From positions 1 through 64,000 of the forward strand of contig JALCRP010000004.1 in NCBI GenBank assembly GCA_022652735.1: a DNA stretch of 64,000 nt. The letters run 5' to 3'. Made by a program: the position numbers and the translations under genes. Positions 53,672 to 61,903 of this stretch are shown in pieces. Every line of letters starts with the position of its first letter. Position 1 is the first letter of the stretch. Below the pieces are notes generated by a model. The model was not told the origin of the DNA and did not search any database. It saw nothing but the letters and a program-made list of their open reading frames with translations. The stretch comes from Faecalibacterium sp. Lineage in GTDB: Bacteria; Bacillota; Clostridia; Oscillospirales; Ruminococcaceae.

Positions 53672-54559
53672 TCACGCCTCCCGCTCAGGCGGCACTTCCA
53701 GCGAAATGCGGCCCCATTTTGAGGCACGAAATTCATCCAGAAGCATGACGGCCGCGCGCGCCGTATCGGCCTCGCCGCCGCGGATCAGCATCCCGCGTTT
53801 TTTGGCGATGGCCTCCATCAGTTCGTAGGGCGGCAGCGCCAGCGTCTCGGGTGTCAGGGCATAGCGTTCGGCCACTTTTGCCGGATAATGTGCGCGCACC
53901 TCGTCGAGCAAGTTCATCGCCAGCTCCTCTCCGTCGAGGATGTCATCCTTGATGGAGCCGATAAAGGCGAGGTTCGAGGCAATCTTCGGGCTGTCAAATT
54001 TCTTCCAAAGTACGCCCGGCATATCGAGCAAATCGTATTTGCCCGCCGTCACCCATTGCTTGCCGCGCGTTACGCCCGGCCTGTCGGCCGCTTTTGCGCG
54101 GGCCGAGCCGGCAAACGTGTTGATAAAGGTGGATTTGCCCACGTTTGGGATGCCGCACAGCATGAGCGCCGTTTTGGCGCCCGCCATGCCGCGGCGCTCG
54201 CGCTTGGCAAACAGCTCTGTCAGCTCTGCGTCGATTGCGGTTTTTACAGCCGCGGTGCCGCCCTTCTGCTTTGCGCTGATGGCAACACACCCGGCCTCCG
54301 CCGCATGAAAATAGCGGACCCATGCCGCGGTAACGGCCGGGTCTGCCAAATCTGCTTTGTTCAAAATATACAGCCGCGGCTTATGCGCGGCAATTTTTTC
54401 AATCTCCGGGTTCAGGCTGGAAAGCGGAATCCGCGCATCCAACAGCACAAGGCAGGCATCCACATTGCGGATTTCTTCTTCCATCATGCGCAACGTTTTT
54501 GCCATGTGCCCGGGGAACCACTGAATTTGATACTGATTTGAGTTTTGTATCTGGCTCAT
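53672..54559 (-). CDS. rbgA: Ribosome biogenesis GTPase RbgA (YlqF)
   Basis: Circularly permuted GTPase needed for late 50S assembly. The 295-residue product opens IQWFPGHMAKTLR; the G4 motif NKAD (about 66) precedes G1 GIPNVGKST (about 135) and G3 DMPG, the permuted order typical of the family. A C-terminal helical domain follows. It overlaps lepB by 4 bases. Confidence 0.97.
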   Translation of the reverse strand: MSQIQNSNQYQIQWFPGHMAKTLRMMEEEIRNVDACLVLLDARIPLSSLNPEIEKIAAHKPRLYILNKADLADPAVTAAWVRYFHAAEAGCVAISAKQKGGTAAVKTAIDAELTELFAKRERRGMAGAKTALMLCGIPNVGKSTFINTFAGSARAKAADRPGVTRGKQWVTAGKYDLLDMPGVLWKKFDSPKIASNLAFIGSIKDDILDGEELAMNLLDEVRAHYPAKVAERYALTPETLALPPYELMEAIAKKRGMLIRGGEADTARAAVMLLDEFRASKWGRISLEVPPEREA

Positions 54560-55098
54560 GCGATCGTTCCTATCTCGCTGAAAGGCAGCAGGCGGAAAAA
54601 CGCCTTGCCCAAAACGTCCCGTTCATCGATGCAGCCGACAGAAGAGAACCGGCTGTCCGTCGAGCCGTTGCGGTTATCGCCCATCACGAACACTTTGCCT
54701 TCCGGCACCGTCAGTGGAAACGTAACGTCCCCCTGCAAATGTGTTTGGTCGGCAATGTAGGGTTCGTCGAGCACTTCGCCGTTCACGCTCACTTCCCCTG
54801 TCGAAAAATCAATATTCACCGTATCGCCGGGCAGGCCGATGATGCGTTTGACCAACGGCTTGCCAAAATCGATATAGCCGTCCAAAATCACAATATCGCC
54901 GTGCGCCGGGGTATACCCTGCCGCCCAGACGACAAGCCGATCTTGATCCTGCAGCGTAGGCACCATAGAAGTGCCGTTGACAAGCGTGATGCGCAGCGCA
55001 AACGAAAACGCCACAACCACCACGACAATGGCAAAAACCAGCGCTTCATACCACTCTAGCAGCCCCTGCCCGCTTTTTTCCGATCCTTCTTCTGTCAT
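54556..55098 (-). CDS. lepB: Signal peptidase I LepB
   Basis: Membrane serine protease that removes signal peptides from exported proteins. The 180-residue product has one N-terminal membrane span (about 16-36), the catalytic Ser44 in NGTSMVPTL, Lys84 in VKRIIGLPGD, and GDNRNGSTDSR. Single-span Bacillus-type enzyme. AGAGGTG precedes the ATG. A terminator-like hairpin lies 37 bases upstream, after rplS. Confidence 0.97.
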   Translation of the reverse strand: MTEEGSEKSGQGLLEWYEALVFAIVVVVVAFSFALRITLVNGTSMVPTLQDQDRLVVWAAGYTPAHGDIVILDGYIDFGKPLVKRIIGLPGDTVNIDFSTGEVSVNGEVLDEPYIADQTHLQGDVTFPLTVPEGKVFVMGDNRNGSTDSRFSSVGCIDERDVLGKAFFRLLPFSEIGTIA

Positions 55099-55134
55099 AC
55101 CGGCACCTCTTTTGTCGCTTGATTCCGGATATAG

Positions 55135-55163
55135 AAAAAAGGGACAAACAAGTTGCCCCTTTC
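55135..55163 (-). terminator. Terminator between rplS and lepB
   Basis: Minus strand AAAGGGGCAA pairs with TTGTCCCTTT (10 bp with one G-U, 5-base loop), followed by TTT. lepB starts 37 bases later, so some read-through is expected. Confidence 0.8.
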
Positions 55164-55179
55164 CTCACGTACAAGATGA

Positions 55180-55521
55180 TCAGATATCGCTCTTGACCTT
55201 GGCCGCTTTGCCCGTCAGGCTGCGCAGGTAGAACAGCTTTGCGCGGCGAACCTTGCCCTTGCGAACAACCGTAACCTTCTCAACGAAGGGGCTGTTAACC
55301 GGGAAGACACGCTCGATGCCCACGCCGTAAGCCATGCGGCGGACGGTAAAGGTCTCGGCAACGCCGCCGTGGCGTTTTGCAATTACAGTACCCTCAAAAG
55401 CCTGAATACGCTCGCGCTCGCCCTCTTTGATGCGAACGTCCACGCGCACCGTGTCGCCCACGTTAAACGCGGGCTTTTCGGTTTTCATGCAGCCTTCGGT
55501 GATCGTCTTCAATGCGTCCAT
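55180..55521 (-). CDS. rplS: 50S ribosomal protein L19
   Basis: Structural protein at the 30S-50S interface. The 113-residue product shows the family pattern: [51 protein letters not shown] and [21 protein letters not shown] 55521 is chosen with GGAGG upstream. It has its own promoter and a structured leader. Confidence 0.98.
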   Translation of the reverse strand: MDALKTITEGCMKTEKPAFNVGDTVRVDVRIKEGERERIQAFEGTVIAKRHGGVAETFTVRRMAYGVGIERVFPVNSPFVEKVTVVRKGKVRRAKLFYLRSLTGKAAKVKSDI

Positions 55522-55632
55522 TTTGTAATCCTCCATTTGTTTTTAGACGTTCATACACGAAAATTCGTCAGAGGACCGCCCGTTTAATGCAATCACATTA
55601 ACCCCGCTGTGGTATCAGCGGACACTAACGCT
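55522..55632 (-). promoter_or_regulatory. Structured leader of rplS
   Basis: About 110 bases from the predicted start of transcription to the ATG. It contains two hairpins in tandem on the minus strand: CCGCTG/CAGCGG (55621-55604) and TTAATG/CATTAA (55601-55584). Leaders that autoregulate L19 exist in Bacilli; whether this is a homologue cannot be told by eye. Confidence 0.4.
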
Positions 55633-55637
55633 CAAAT

Positions 55638-55666
55638 AGCATAGCATATTCCGCCCAAAAGCGCAA
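55638..55666 (-). promoter_or_regulatory. Promoter of rplS
   Basis: Minus strand TTGCGC (55666-55661), 17-base spacer, TATGCT (55643-55638) with an extended TGC before the -10. Confidence 0.65.
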
Positions 55667-55695
55667 GCGATTTCGGGAAATCTTTCCTGTAAAAA

Positions 55696-56337
55696 TCAGA
55701 AATCCGCGCCGTCTGCCGTTAAAAGCGCTGTGCGCAGCACCTGCGCATCCGACGCCGGCAGCCCAAACATATCTTCGCAAAATTTTGTCAGAAGCGCCGG
55801 GTTAATATTGAAGCTGCCCGAAGCGGGAAGCTTCAGCGAAAACCGAACAAAATCTCCGTCCTCGGAAAGTGTCAGGGCCGAAACGTATTCTTTCAAATCG
55901 ATCGTTTTTACGGCATGCTTCGATTTCTTTTCTATCGGCGCGGCATCCAGCGAATTATACTTTTCGAGCAAAGGCGCCGCAGCTGCGGAATAGCGGATGG
56001 TATACGCGGCAAACGCAATCTCGTCGGCCTTTTTGTCGGCCTCGGCCACGCGGTAGACACGGATGCCCTCCGGCATGACGGCGTTCAGCGCCGTTTGCCA
56101 CGCGGCAAAATCGGGCGATTCCGCCTCGGTTTTTACGTCTACGCTCTCGCACAGGCTTTCCTGCCCCAACGGCAGCGGACAGGAAAACGTCATATAGATG
56201 TGCGGGTTAAAACCCAGCGTATACCATACCGGCACACCGCTGCGTTTCAAAACGCGCTGCATTACGCGCTGCATATCCAACAGAGAAATATAGGAGGCCT
56301 CGCCGGTTTTTTCAAAGCGGATTCTTACTGTAATCAA
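55696..56337 (-). CDS. TIGR03936 family radical-SAM-linked protein (DUF2344)
   Basis: A 213-residue protein of the DUF2344 family, always found with or fused to the radical SAM protein next to it. It starts TVRIRFEKTGEASYISLLDMQRVMQRVLKRSGVPV and contains YTLGFNPHIYMTFSCPLPLG, both strongly conserved. Function unknown; it may bind RNA or present a substrate to the radical enzyme. It overlaps the TIGR03960 gene by 26 bases, indicating coupling. Confidence 0.93.
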   Translation of the reverse strand: MITVRIRFEKTGEASYISLLDMQRVMQRVLKRSGVPVWYTLGFNPHIYMTFSCPLPLGQESLCESVDVKTEAESPDFAAWQTALNAVMPEGIRVYRVAEADKKADEIAFAAYTIRYSAAAAPLLEKYNSLDAAPIEKKSKHAVKTIDLKEYVSALTLSEDGDFVRFSLKLPASGSFNINPALLTKFCEDMFGLPASDAQVLRTALLTADGADF

Positions 56338-58171
56338 AGCACGGCCCTCCCAGCAATTTATTGGCGCCGCAGCCGTGGCAGGCGCGGTTACAGGGCTGCG
56401 TCGTTTCGGCCGCCAGCGCCTTTTGATATTCCTGCACGAGATACTCGTGCGTTACGCCGTAATCCATGTGCGCCCACGGCGTCAGCTCGTCGAGGCCGAT
56501 GGCCCGGTTGGCGTAAAAGTGCGGGTCAAGGCCCAGATCGGCAAACGTCTGCATCCAAGTATCAAACTTAAAATGTTCTTCCCAGCCGTCAAAGTAGCAG
56601 CCGCGCTTATAGGCTTCGACGAGCACGGGCGCCAAGCGGCGGTCGCCTTTGGCAAACACGCCCTCCAAAAAGCTCGTGGTGCTGTCGTGATAGTTCACCT
56701 TGATCTTGCGGCTGTGCACACTTTCCAGCAAGTGCTTTTGCTTTGCCTGCAAATCTTCCATGCTGTCCATCGGCACAAACTGAAACGGCGTATGCGGCTT
56801 TGGCACAAAGCAGGCGCAGCTGATCGTCACCTGTACGCCCTTGCCCTTGGGCTTGTCCGGGTTTTTGTAGTACAACTCTACAACTTTCTGTGCGGTTTCG
56901 GCGATGCCTTCAATATCCTCCATCGTCTCGGTCGGCAGGCCCATCATAAAATAGAGCTTGACAGAGGTATACCCCTCCGAAAACGCAATATTGCAGGTTT
57001 TCTCGATCTCATCCCACGTCACATTTTTGTTGATGACATCGCGCAGGCGCTGGGTGCCCGCCTCGGCGGCAAAGGTCAAGCCGCTTTTGCGCACTTTCGT
57101 GGTTTTTTCAATCAGGCTCTTGGAGAAGTTGTCCATCCGCAAGCTCGGCAGCGAAAGGCTGATGTGCTGCGCCGGCGCCCACTCGTTAAAGTCGTCGAGG
57201 ATGGTTTCCAAATCGGCATGGTCGGAGGTGGAAAGGCTCGAAAGGCTGATTTCCTCATAACCCGTGTTCGCGCACAGATCTTGCGCGGCACGGTTCAAAA
57301 GGGCGGCGTCGCGCTGGCGCATCGGGCGGTAAAGGTAGCCTGCCTGACAAAAGCGGCATCCGCGCACACACCCGCGCAGCACCTCGATGCTGGCACGGTC
57401 CTGAATCGCGCCCACCATCGGCACAACAAAATGCGTCGGCGGCGTAAACTCGTTCATATCTTTCAAAATTGCCTTGGTGATGCGCGCCGGGATGCCCGGC
57501 TCGTTCGGCGTGATCGCGGCAATGCGGCCGTTCGGCTGGTACGTAACATCATAAAAGGCGGGAACATACACGCCCGGGATTTTGGCGATGCGCAGCAGCA
57601 GCGTTTTTTTGTCGATTTCTTCTTTTTTGCCGCGCTCGATCTCGGCGCAGATGGCCGGCAGCTGATTTTCACCCTCGCCGAGCTGTACAACATCAAAGAA
57701 ATCCGCGATCGGCTCGGCATTGCAGGCGCACGGCCCGCCTGCCACGATCAGCGGCATATCCTCGCCGCGCTCTGCGGCGTAAAACGGAATGTGCGCAAGA
57801 TCCAGCATCGCCAGAATATTCGTATAGGAAAGCTCGTATTGCAGCGTAAAGCCCACCGCATCGAATGCGGTAAGCGGCGCTTTGCTTTCCAGCGTATACA
57901 GCGGCAGGCCAAGTTCTTCCATCTCGGCCTTCATATCTACCCACGGCATAAAGGCACGCTCGCACCACCAATTTTCGTGCTGGTTAAGCAGCTCGTATAA
58001 AATCTTTTCGCCTAAAAACGACATGCCGACTTCATACGTATCCGGAAAGCAGAACGCGAAGCGCACATCCATCTTGGCAGCGTCTTTATAGACGCTGCCC
58101 GGTTCGCCGCCGGTATAACGGCCCGGCTTCTGCACATGGGAAAGGGCCTCTTTTAATTTCGGGCTAAACAT
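56312..58171 (-). CDS. TIGR03960 family B12-binding radical SAM protein
   Basis: Radical SAM enzyme of unknown substrate. The 619-residue product has an N-terminal cobalamin-binding-like region (about 60-200, GGPCACNAEPIADFFD), the radical SAM cluster motif Cys268-xxx-Cys272-xx-Cys275 (CVRGCRFCQAG), and a C-terminal Cys-rich end with CNRACHGCG. These genes commonly neighbour rplU-rpmA or rng in Clostridia; here the pair follows spoIVFA-spoIVFB by 51 bases. GGAGG precedes the ATG. Confidence 0.95.
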   Translation of the reverse strand: MFSPKLKEALSHVQKPGRYTGGEPGSVYKDAAKMDVRFAFCFPDTYEVGMSFLGEKILYELLNQHENWWCERAFMPWVDMKAEMEELGLPLYTLESKAPLTAFDAVGFTLQYELSYTNILAMLDLAHIPFYAAERGEDMPLIVAGGPCACNAEPIADFFDVVQLGEGENQLPAICAEIERGKKEEIDKKTLLLRIAKIPGVYVPAFYDVTYQPNGRIAAITPNEPGIPARITKAILKDMNEFTPPTHFVVPMVGAIQDRASIEVLRGCVRGCRFCQAGYLYRPMRQRDAALLNRAAQDLCANTGYEEISLSSLSTSDHADLETILDDFNEWAPAQHISLSLPSLRMDNFSKSLIEKTTKVRKSGLTFAAEAGTQRLRDVINKNVTWDEIEKTCNIAFSEGYTSVKLYFMMGLPTETMEDIEGIAETAQKVVELYYKNPDKPKGKGVQVTISCACFVPKPHTPFQFVPMDSMEDLQAKQKHLLESVHSRKIKVNYHDSTTSFLEGVFAKGDRRLAPVLVEAYKRGCYFDGWEEHFKFDTWMQTFADLGLDPHFYANRAIGLDELTPWAHMDYGVTHEYLVQEYQKALAAETTQPCNRACHGCGANKLLGGPCFDYSKNPL

Positions 58172-58222
58172 GAAAAACCTCCATCTGTGCGCATACGCAC
58201 CCAGTATGGAGAGTATTGTACC

Positions 58223-58741
58223 TTATTTCTGCCGCAAATGCAATTTTTGCCCGAACAAAAGCGCCAGCAGCGCGGCGCCGTCCAGCGGCGGAACGGGCAG
58301 CAGATTAAACGCCCCTACAAGCAGATTTGCCCAGAAAAAGCCCAGCAAAAAAACCGTTGCTTTTTGCTGCATCAGCCCATATACAAACGCCGCCGCCAAA
58401 AAGTTTGCCGCCGGCCCTGCCGCGGCGATGGCCGCCTCCTGCCGCGGCGGCAGCAGCAGCCGCGCCGTGCGCAGGCAAAAGCCCGTCATCGTCACATCCA
58501 GCTCGGGCAGCGTGTGCAGCACGATCAGGCAGGCAAGCACATGCCCCGCCTCATGCAAAACCGAGGCCAGCAGGCTTAGCCGAAGCCAGCCGCCCGCATC
58601 CATGCCAAACAGCAAAAACAGCCCTCCGCAAAGCAGCATCGGGTCGATAAAATGCAGCGGCCCAAGCCGCACCTCGGGCGCCAAGGCCCGCTGCAGCCGG
58701 CGCGCGCGTTCAGGAAAGGCCAAGCATTTCAGATGGGTCAT
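58223..58741 (-). CDS. spoIVFB: Site-2 (M50) metalloprotease, SpoIVFB-like
   Basis: Intramembrane zinc protease; in Bacillus SpoIVFB cleaves pro-sigma-K in the mother cell. The 172-residue product has the HEAGH zinc motif (His63, Glu64, His67) and the third ligand Asp154 in NLLPVPPLDGAAL. It is much shorter than Bacillus SpoIVFB (288), lacking the C-terminal CBS domain. It overlaps the M23 gene by 32 bases, the same pairing as spoIVFA-spoIVFB. The sigma-K role is inferred from context. Confidence 0.85.
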   Translation of the reverse strand: MTHLKCLAFPERARRLQRALAPEVRLGPLHFIDPMLLCGGLFLLFGMDAGGWLRLSLLASVLHEAGHVLACLIVLHTLPELDVTMTGFCLRTARLLLPPRQEAAIAAAGPAANFLAAAFVYGLMQQKATVFLLGFFWANLLVGAFNLLPVPPLDGAALLALLFGQKLHLRQK

Positions 58742-59408
58742 AATAGCAATCGTTATATAAAAGCGAAAAGTGCAGATGCGGCCCCGTGGCGTTGCCCGTG
58801 CTGCCCGCCGTGCCGATCACCTGCCCGGCCTTTACCTGCTCGCCCGGGCGTACAAATGTATACTGCATGTGGCAATAGCCGGTTACGACGCCGTCTGCAT
58901 GCCGCAGCCGGACGCTGTTGCCGCCGCTGGCGCTGTAAAGGGTGTAATCTACGATGCCGTCTATCGCGGCCAGAATGGGCGTTCCCTCCGCGCAGGCAAG
59001 GTCTACGCCATCGTGAAACGCCTTTTTCTTTGTGATCGGATGCTTGCGCCAGCCGTAGCCCGAAGAAAGCGTATAGCCCAAAACCGGCTGTACAAAAGCC
59101 TGCTTTGGCACATAGCTGTCATTGCTGCATCCAAACGGCGCCGCCTGTGCGGCGGAAACGGGCATGGTGAGCTGATCGAGCACCGCACCCGCAAAGCGCG
59201 CCAGTTCCGGCGTCAGATCCTCCTGCTCAAAGCAGATTTCATACTCCTCGGCCGCGGCCGCATAGACACCCGGCAATACGCTGCGGCACAAAAGCAGCCC
59301 ACCCAGCAGCGCCGCCACGATCGCAACCTGCAGCGGCACGATGCCCACGCCGCCCTGTGCCCTTTTTTGCTGCGGCTCTGTTTTTTTCGGTGCCGATTCG
59401 TCTTCCAT
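58710..59408 (-). CDS. spoIVFA: M23 family metallopeptidase, SpoIVFA-like
   Basis: A 232-residue protein with one membrane span (about 22-42) and an extracytoplasmic LytM/M23 domain. All four zinc and catalytic residues of M23 are present: His132 and Asp136 (HDGVD), His180, and His213 (HLHF). In Bacillus SpoIVFA is the M23-fold partner that holds SpoIVFB inhibited until engulfment; position and overlap with the M50 gene support this. Intact catalytic residues leave open a cell-wall hydrolase. ATG 59408 is chosen over an in-frame GTG 18 bases upstream. Confidence 0.8.
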   Translation of the reverse strand: MEDESAPKKTEPQQKRAQGGVGIVPLQVAIVAALLGGLLLCRSVLPGVYAAAAEEYEICFEQEDLTPELARFAGAVLDQLTMPVSAAQAAPFGCSNDSYVPKQAFVQPVLGYTLSSGYGWRKHPITKKKAFHDGVDLACAEGTPILAAIDGIVDYTLYSASGGNSVRLRHADGVVTGYCHMQYTFVRPGEQVKAGQVIGTAGSTGNATGPHLHFSLLYNDCYYDPSEMLGLS

Positions 59409-59449
59409 ATTTCCGCCCCCTGACACTGGTATCGTATTCGGACGGGCAC

Positions 59450-59483
59450 AAAAAAAGTACGGCAGCCTGCAAAGCCGCCGTAC
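59450..59483 (-). terminator. Terminator after ppk
   Basis: Minus strand GTACGGCGGC pairs with GCTGCCGTAC (10 bp, one G-U, 7-base loop), followed by seven T (59456-59450). Confidence 0.88.
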
Positions 59484-59581
59484 CGTTTTTTCAAAAAATC
59501 ACATTTTATGCCCTGCCCCGGCGGGCAGCGCTTCCAAATGCCGTCGCTTTCACCTGCACCATCGCGGCAAAACATGCAGCA

Positions 59582-61747
59582 TTACCAGTGCAGCTTGGCC
59601 CGCAGCCGTTGCAAAAAGCCACGCGGCGCCGCAAAATCCTGCTGTACTTTTGCTGTCGTTTCGGCCGGCGACGGTTGCGGCTTTGCGGCCGCCCAATCGT
59701 CTTTTAACAGGGCATACATCTTCATCTGGCTATCTACAAGCGGCTGGCCCTCCGCGGGCTTTACCTTTTGATAGCTGCCGTCCGCGCGCATTTCGCGCGC
59801 GTTGACGTTATCGGCAAGCTGCAGCTCCAAAATGTCCAACAGCTTGCGGATCAGCCGCTCGTCCCGGATGCGCACCCCGACCTCGACGCGGCATTCCGTG
59901 TTGCGCGTCAAGAAATCGCCGGAAGCAATATATATGCGGGTCTCGTCGCCCTCCTGAAAGCAGTAGATACGGCTATGCTCGAGATACCGGCCGACAATGC
60001 TGCGGATATGCAGATTGTCCGTCAGGCCGGGCACTCCGGCGCGCACACAGCAGATGCCGCGCACAATCATATCCGTGCGGACACCCGCTTGGCTTGCCTG
60101 CGAAAGCTTTTCCATGATGTCGCGGTCGCTGATCGAGTTATTTTTCAGGATGATCCGCGTTTTGCGCCCGGTACCGGCGGCCAAAATGATGCGATCCATC
60201 TCGTCGAGGATCACGCTTTTGAAGCGCAGCGGTGCCACCAGCATATCCGTCGTATCTTCCGTCAGCTTTTGTACGGCGAGGTTTTTGAATACGTTTGCCG
60301 CTTCCTCGCCGATGGCATCCTCCGCCGTGATAAAGGAGAGGTCGGTATACAGCTCGCTGGTTTTTTCGTTATAGTTTCCGGTACCAACCTGAGTGATATA
60401 GGAATAGCGCCCCTCTTTTTTGCGCGTAATCAGCGTAAGCTTGGAATGCACTTTGTATTCTGCAAAGCCGTAGATCACGGTACAGCCCGCCTGCTCCAGC
60501 TGCTTCGACCAATCAATGTTGTTCTGCTCATCAAACCTGGCCCGCAGCTCCACCAAGGCCACAACTTCCTTGCCATTTTCCGCGGCTTCGCCCAGCGCCT
60601 GCACAATTTGCGAATCCTGTGCCATGCGGTAAAGTGTCATTTTGATAGAAACCACTTCAGGGTCATTTGCGGCCTTTTGGAGCATGGCAATAAAGGGGCG
60701 GATGCTCTGGTACGGATAGGCCAGCAGCACATCCCCCTGCTGGACAGCCTGCGCCAGATCATACCCGGCCGGCGGCAGCATCGGGCGCGCGGGCGCATAG
60801 CAAAGCTCGGCCCTTCCGTCCGCCTGCATCCGGCCGTAAAGCTTAAAGAAAAAGCTCAAATCCAGCGGGCTTTGCTGCACAAAGCACTGCCGCTCGGGCA
60901 AAAGCAGCTTTTCGCACAATACCCGTGTGATCTCGGCGGGCGCCTCGCGGTAAAACTGGATGCGCACGGCCGCCAGCTTGCGGCGCTTTTTCAAAAGCTC
61001 CGTCATCACCTGCCGGTAATCCACATCCTGATCCATCATGCCTTCCCCTACGGTCAGGTCCGCATTGCGTGTCACGCGGAAAAGGCACTTTTTCTGGATG
61101 CTGTCGGCGGCAAATACCTGCCCCGCAAAATGTGCAATCAGCTCCTCGACAAGGCCGAAATGCAGCACACCGTCCTTTTTCAAAAAAATCAGGCGGTCAA
61201 ATTGGCTGGAAATCGGGATGATGCCGAGACTGTGCTCATTTTTCCCTTTTAGGGAAACGCCGAGATACACTTCCTTGTTGCGCAAAAACGGAAACGGATG
61301 GCAGTTATCGATGATCTGCGGGCTGAGCACCGGAAACAGCTCGTTTTGGAAATACTTTTTCCAAAAACGCTCCTGCTCCTTATCCAAGTGGGAAAAATCC
61401 AGCTTACGATAGCCCTGCGCGGCCAGCGCTTCCAGCAGCTTCGCATAGGTTTTATCGCAGATTTCCTGCAATTCCGAAGTTTTGGGCATGATGGCAGAAA
61501 GCTGCTGCTCGGGCGTCAGATGCGTTTTGTTTTCCTGTTTGGCTTTTTTCTTATGCTGCACCAGCGTTTGATCGTACAAACTGCCCACACGCACCATAAA
61601 GAACTCATCGAGATTTGAGGCATAGATGGCAAGGAATTTCATCTGCTCGGCCAGCGGCACATTTTTGTCCTTGCCGAGCACCAGCACACGCTTGTCAAAA
61701 TCGAGCCAGCTGAGTTCCCGGTTGATAAAGATGCTGTCGTCTTTCAT
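59582..61747 (-). CDS. ppk: Polyphosphate kinase Ppk1
   Basis: Membrane-associated enzyme making inorganic polyphosphate from ATP. The 721-residue product opens FINRELSWLDFDKRVL and contains two phospholipase-D-like halves. The catalytic histidine of the HxK motif is His434 (YKVHSKLTLITRK); the second conserved histidine is in RYLEHSRIYCF. A C-terminal tail of about 45 residues is Ala/Gln-rich. GGAGG precedes the ATG. Last gene of the lspA-led run. Confidence 0.97.
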   Translation of the reverse strand: MKDDSIFINRELSWLDFDKRVLVLGKDKNVPLAEQMKFLAIYASNLDEFFMVRVGSLYDQTLVQHKKKAKQENKTHLTPEQQLSAIMPKTSELQEICDKTYAKLLEALAAQGYRKLDFSHLDKEQERFWKKYFQNELFPVLSPQIIDNCHPFPFLRNKEVYLGVSLKGKNEHSLGIIPISSQFDRLIFLKKDGVLHFGLVEELIAHFAGQVFAADSIQKKCLFRVTRNADLTVGEGMMDQDVDYRQVMTELLKKRRKLAAVRIQFYREAPAEITRVLCEKLLLPERQCFVQQSPLDLSFFFKLYGRMQADGRAELCYAPARPMLPPAGYDLAQAVQQGDVLLAYPYQSIRPFIAMLQKAANDPEVVSIKMTLYRMAQDSQIVQALGEAAENGKEVVALVELRARFDEQNNIDWSKQLEQAGCTVIYGFAEYKVHSKLTLITRKKEGRYSYITQVGTGNYNEKTSELYTDLSFITAEDAIGEEAANVFKNLAVQKLTEDTTDMLVAPLRFKSVILDEMDRIILAAGTGRKTRIILKNNSISDRDIMEKLSQASQAGVRTDMIVRGICCVRAGVPGLTDNLHIRSIVGRYLEHSRIYCFQEGDETRIYIASGDFLTRNTECRVEVGVRIRDERLIRKLLDILELQLADNVNAREMRADGSYQKVKPAEGQPLVDSQMKMYALLKDDWAAAKPQPSPAETTAKVQQDFAAPRGFLQRLRAKLHW

Positions 61748-61783
61748 CTTACGAATCCTCCTGCCTAATCCGTCCTGCCGCCC

Positions 61784-61903
61784 CTACCATAAAGGGACGG
61801 TAAACGCAAATGCGCAAACCAGAATCGCTGCGGCAAAGCAGAGGAACAAAAGCAGTAATATTCTGTCCTCGCGCCCCAGCCGCATTTTATGTTGTCTTTT
61901 CAT
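61784..61903 (-). CDS. Small single-pass membrane protein, 39 residues
   Basis: A short open frame beginning MKRQHKMRLGREDRILLLL and ending FTFTVPLW-like hydrophobic residues (actual end AFTVPLW). It has a basic cytoplasmic head (about residues 1-14) and one membrane span (about 15-36). Its ATG overlaps the end of the HAD gene by 17 bases and ppk follows, which suggests translation by coupling; no good ribosome-binding site is seen. The family is not recognised. It could be a random frame, but basic-head-plus-span organisation in the only gap of this run argues for a gene. Confidence 0.45.
   Translation of the reverse strand: MKRQHKMRLGREDRILLLLFLCFAAAILVCAFAFTVPLW

Noticed and set aside
56375-58000. 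541-codon plus-strand open frame opposite the TIGR03960 gene
   Set aside because: Antisense shadow; the minus-strand frame has a complete radical SAM motif and ribosome-binding site.
60395-60418. Ppk segment reading ITQVGTGNYN with Gln before the GTGN motif, first suspected as a lost catalytic histidine
   Set aside because: The catalytic histidine of Ppk1 is in the HxK motif, which is present as His434 in KVHSK; the Gln is not the active-site position.
59768-61252. 494-codon plus-strand open frame opposite ppk
   Set aside because: Antisense shadow with biased composition; ppk on the other strand is full-length with catalytic histidines.
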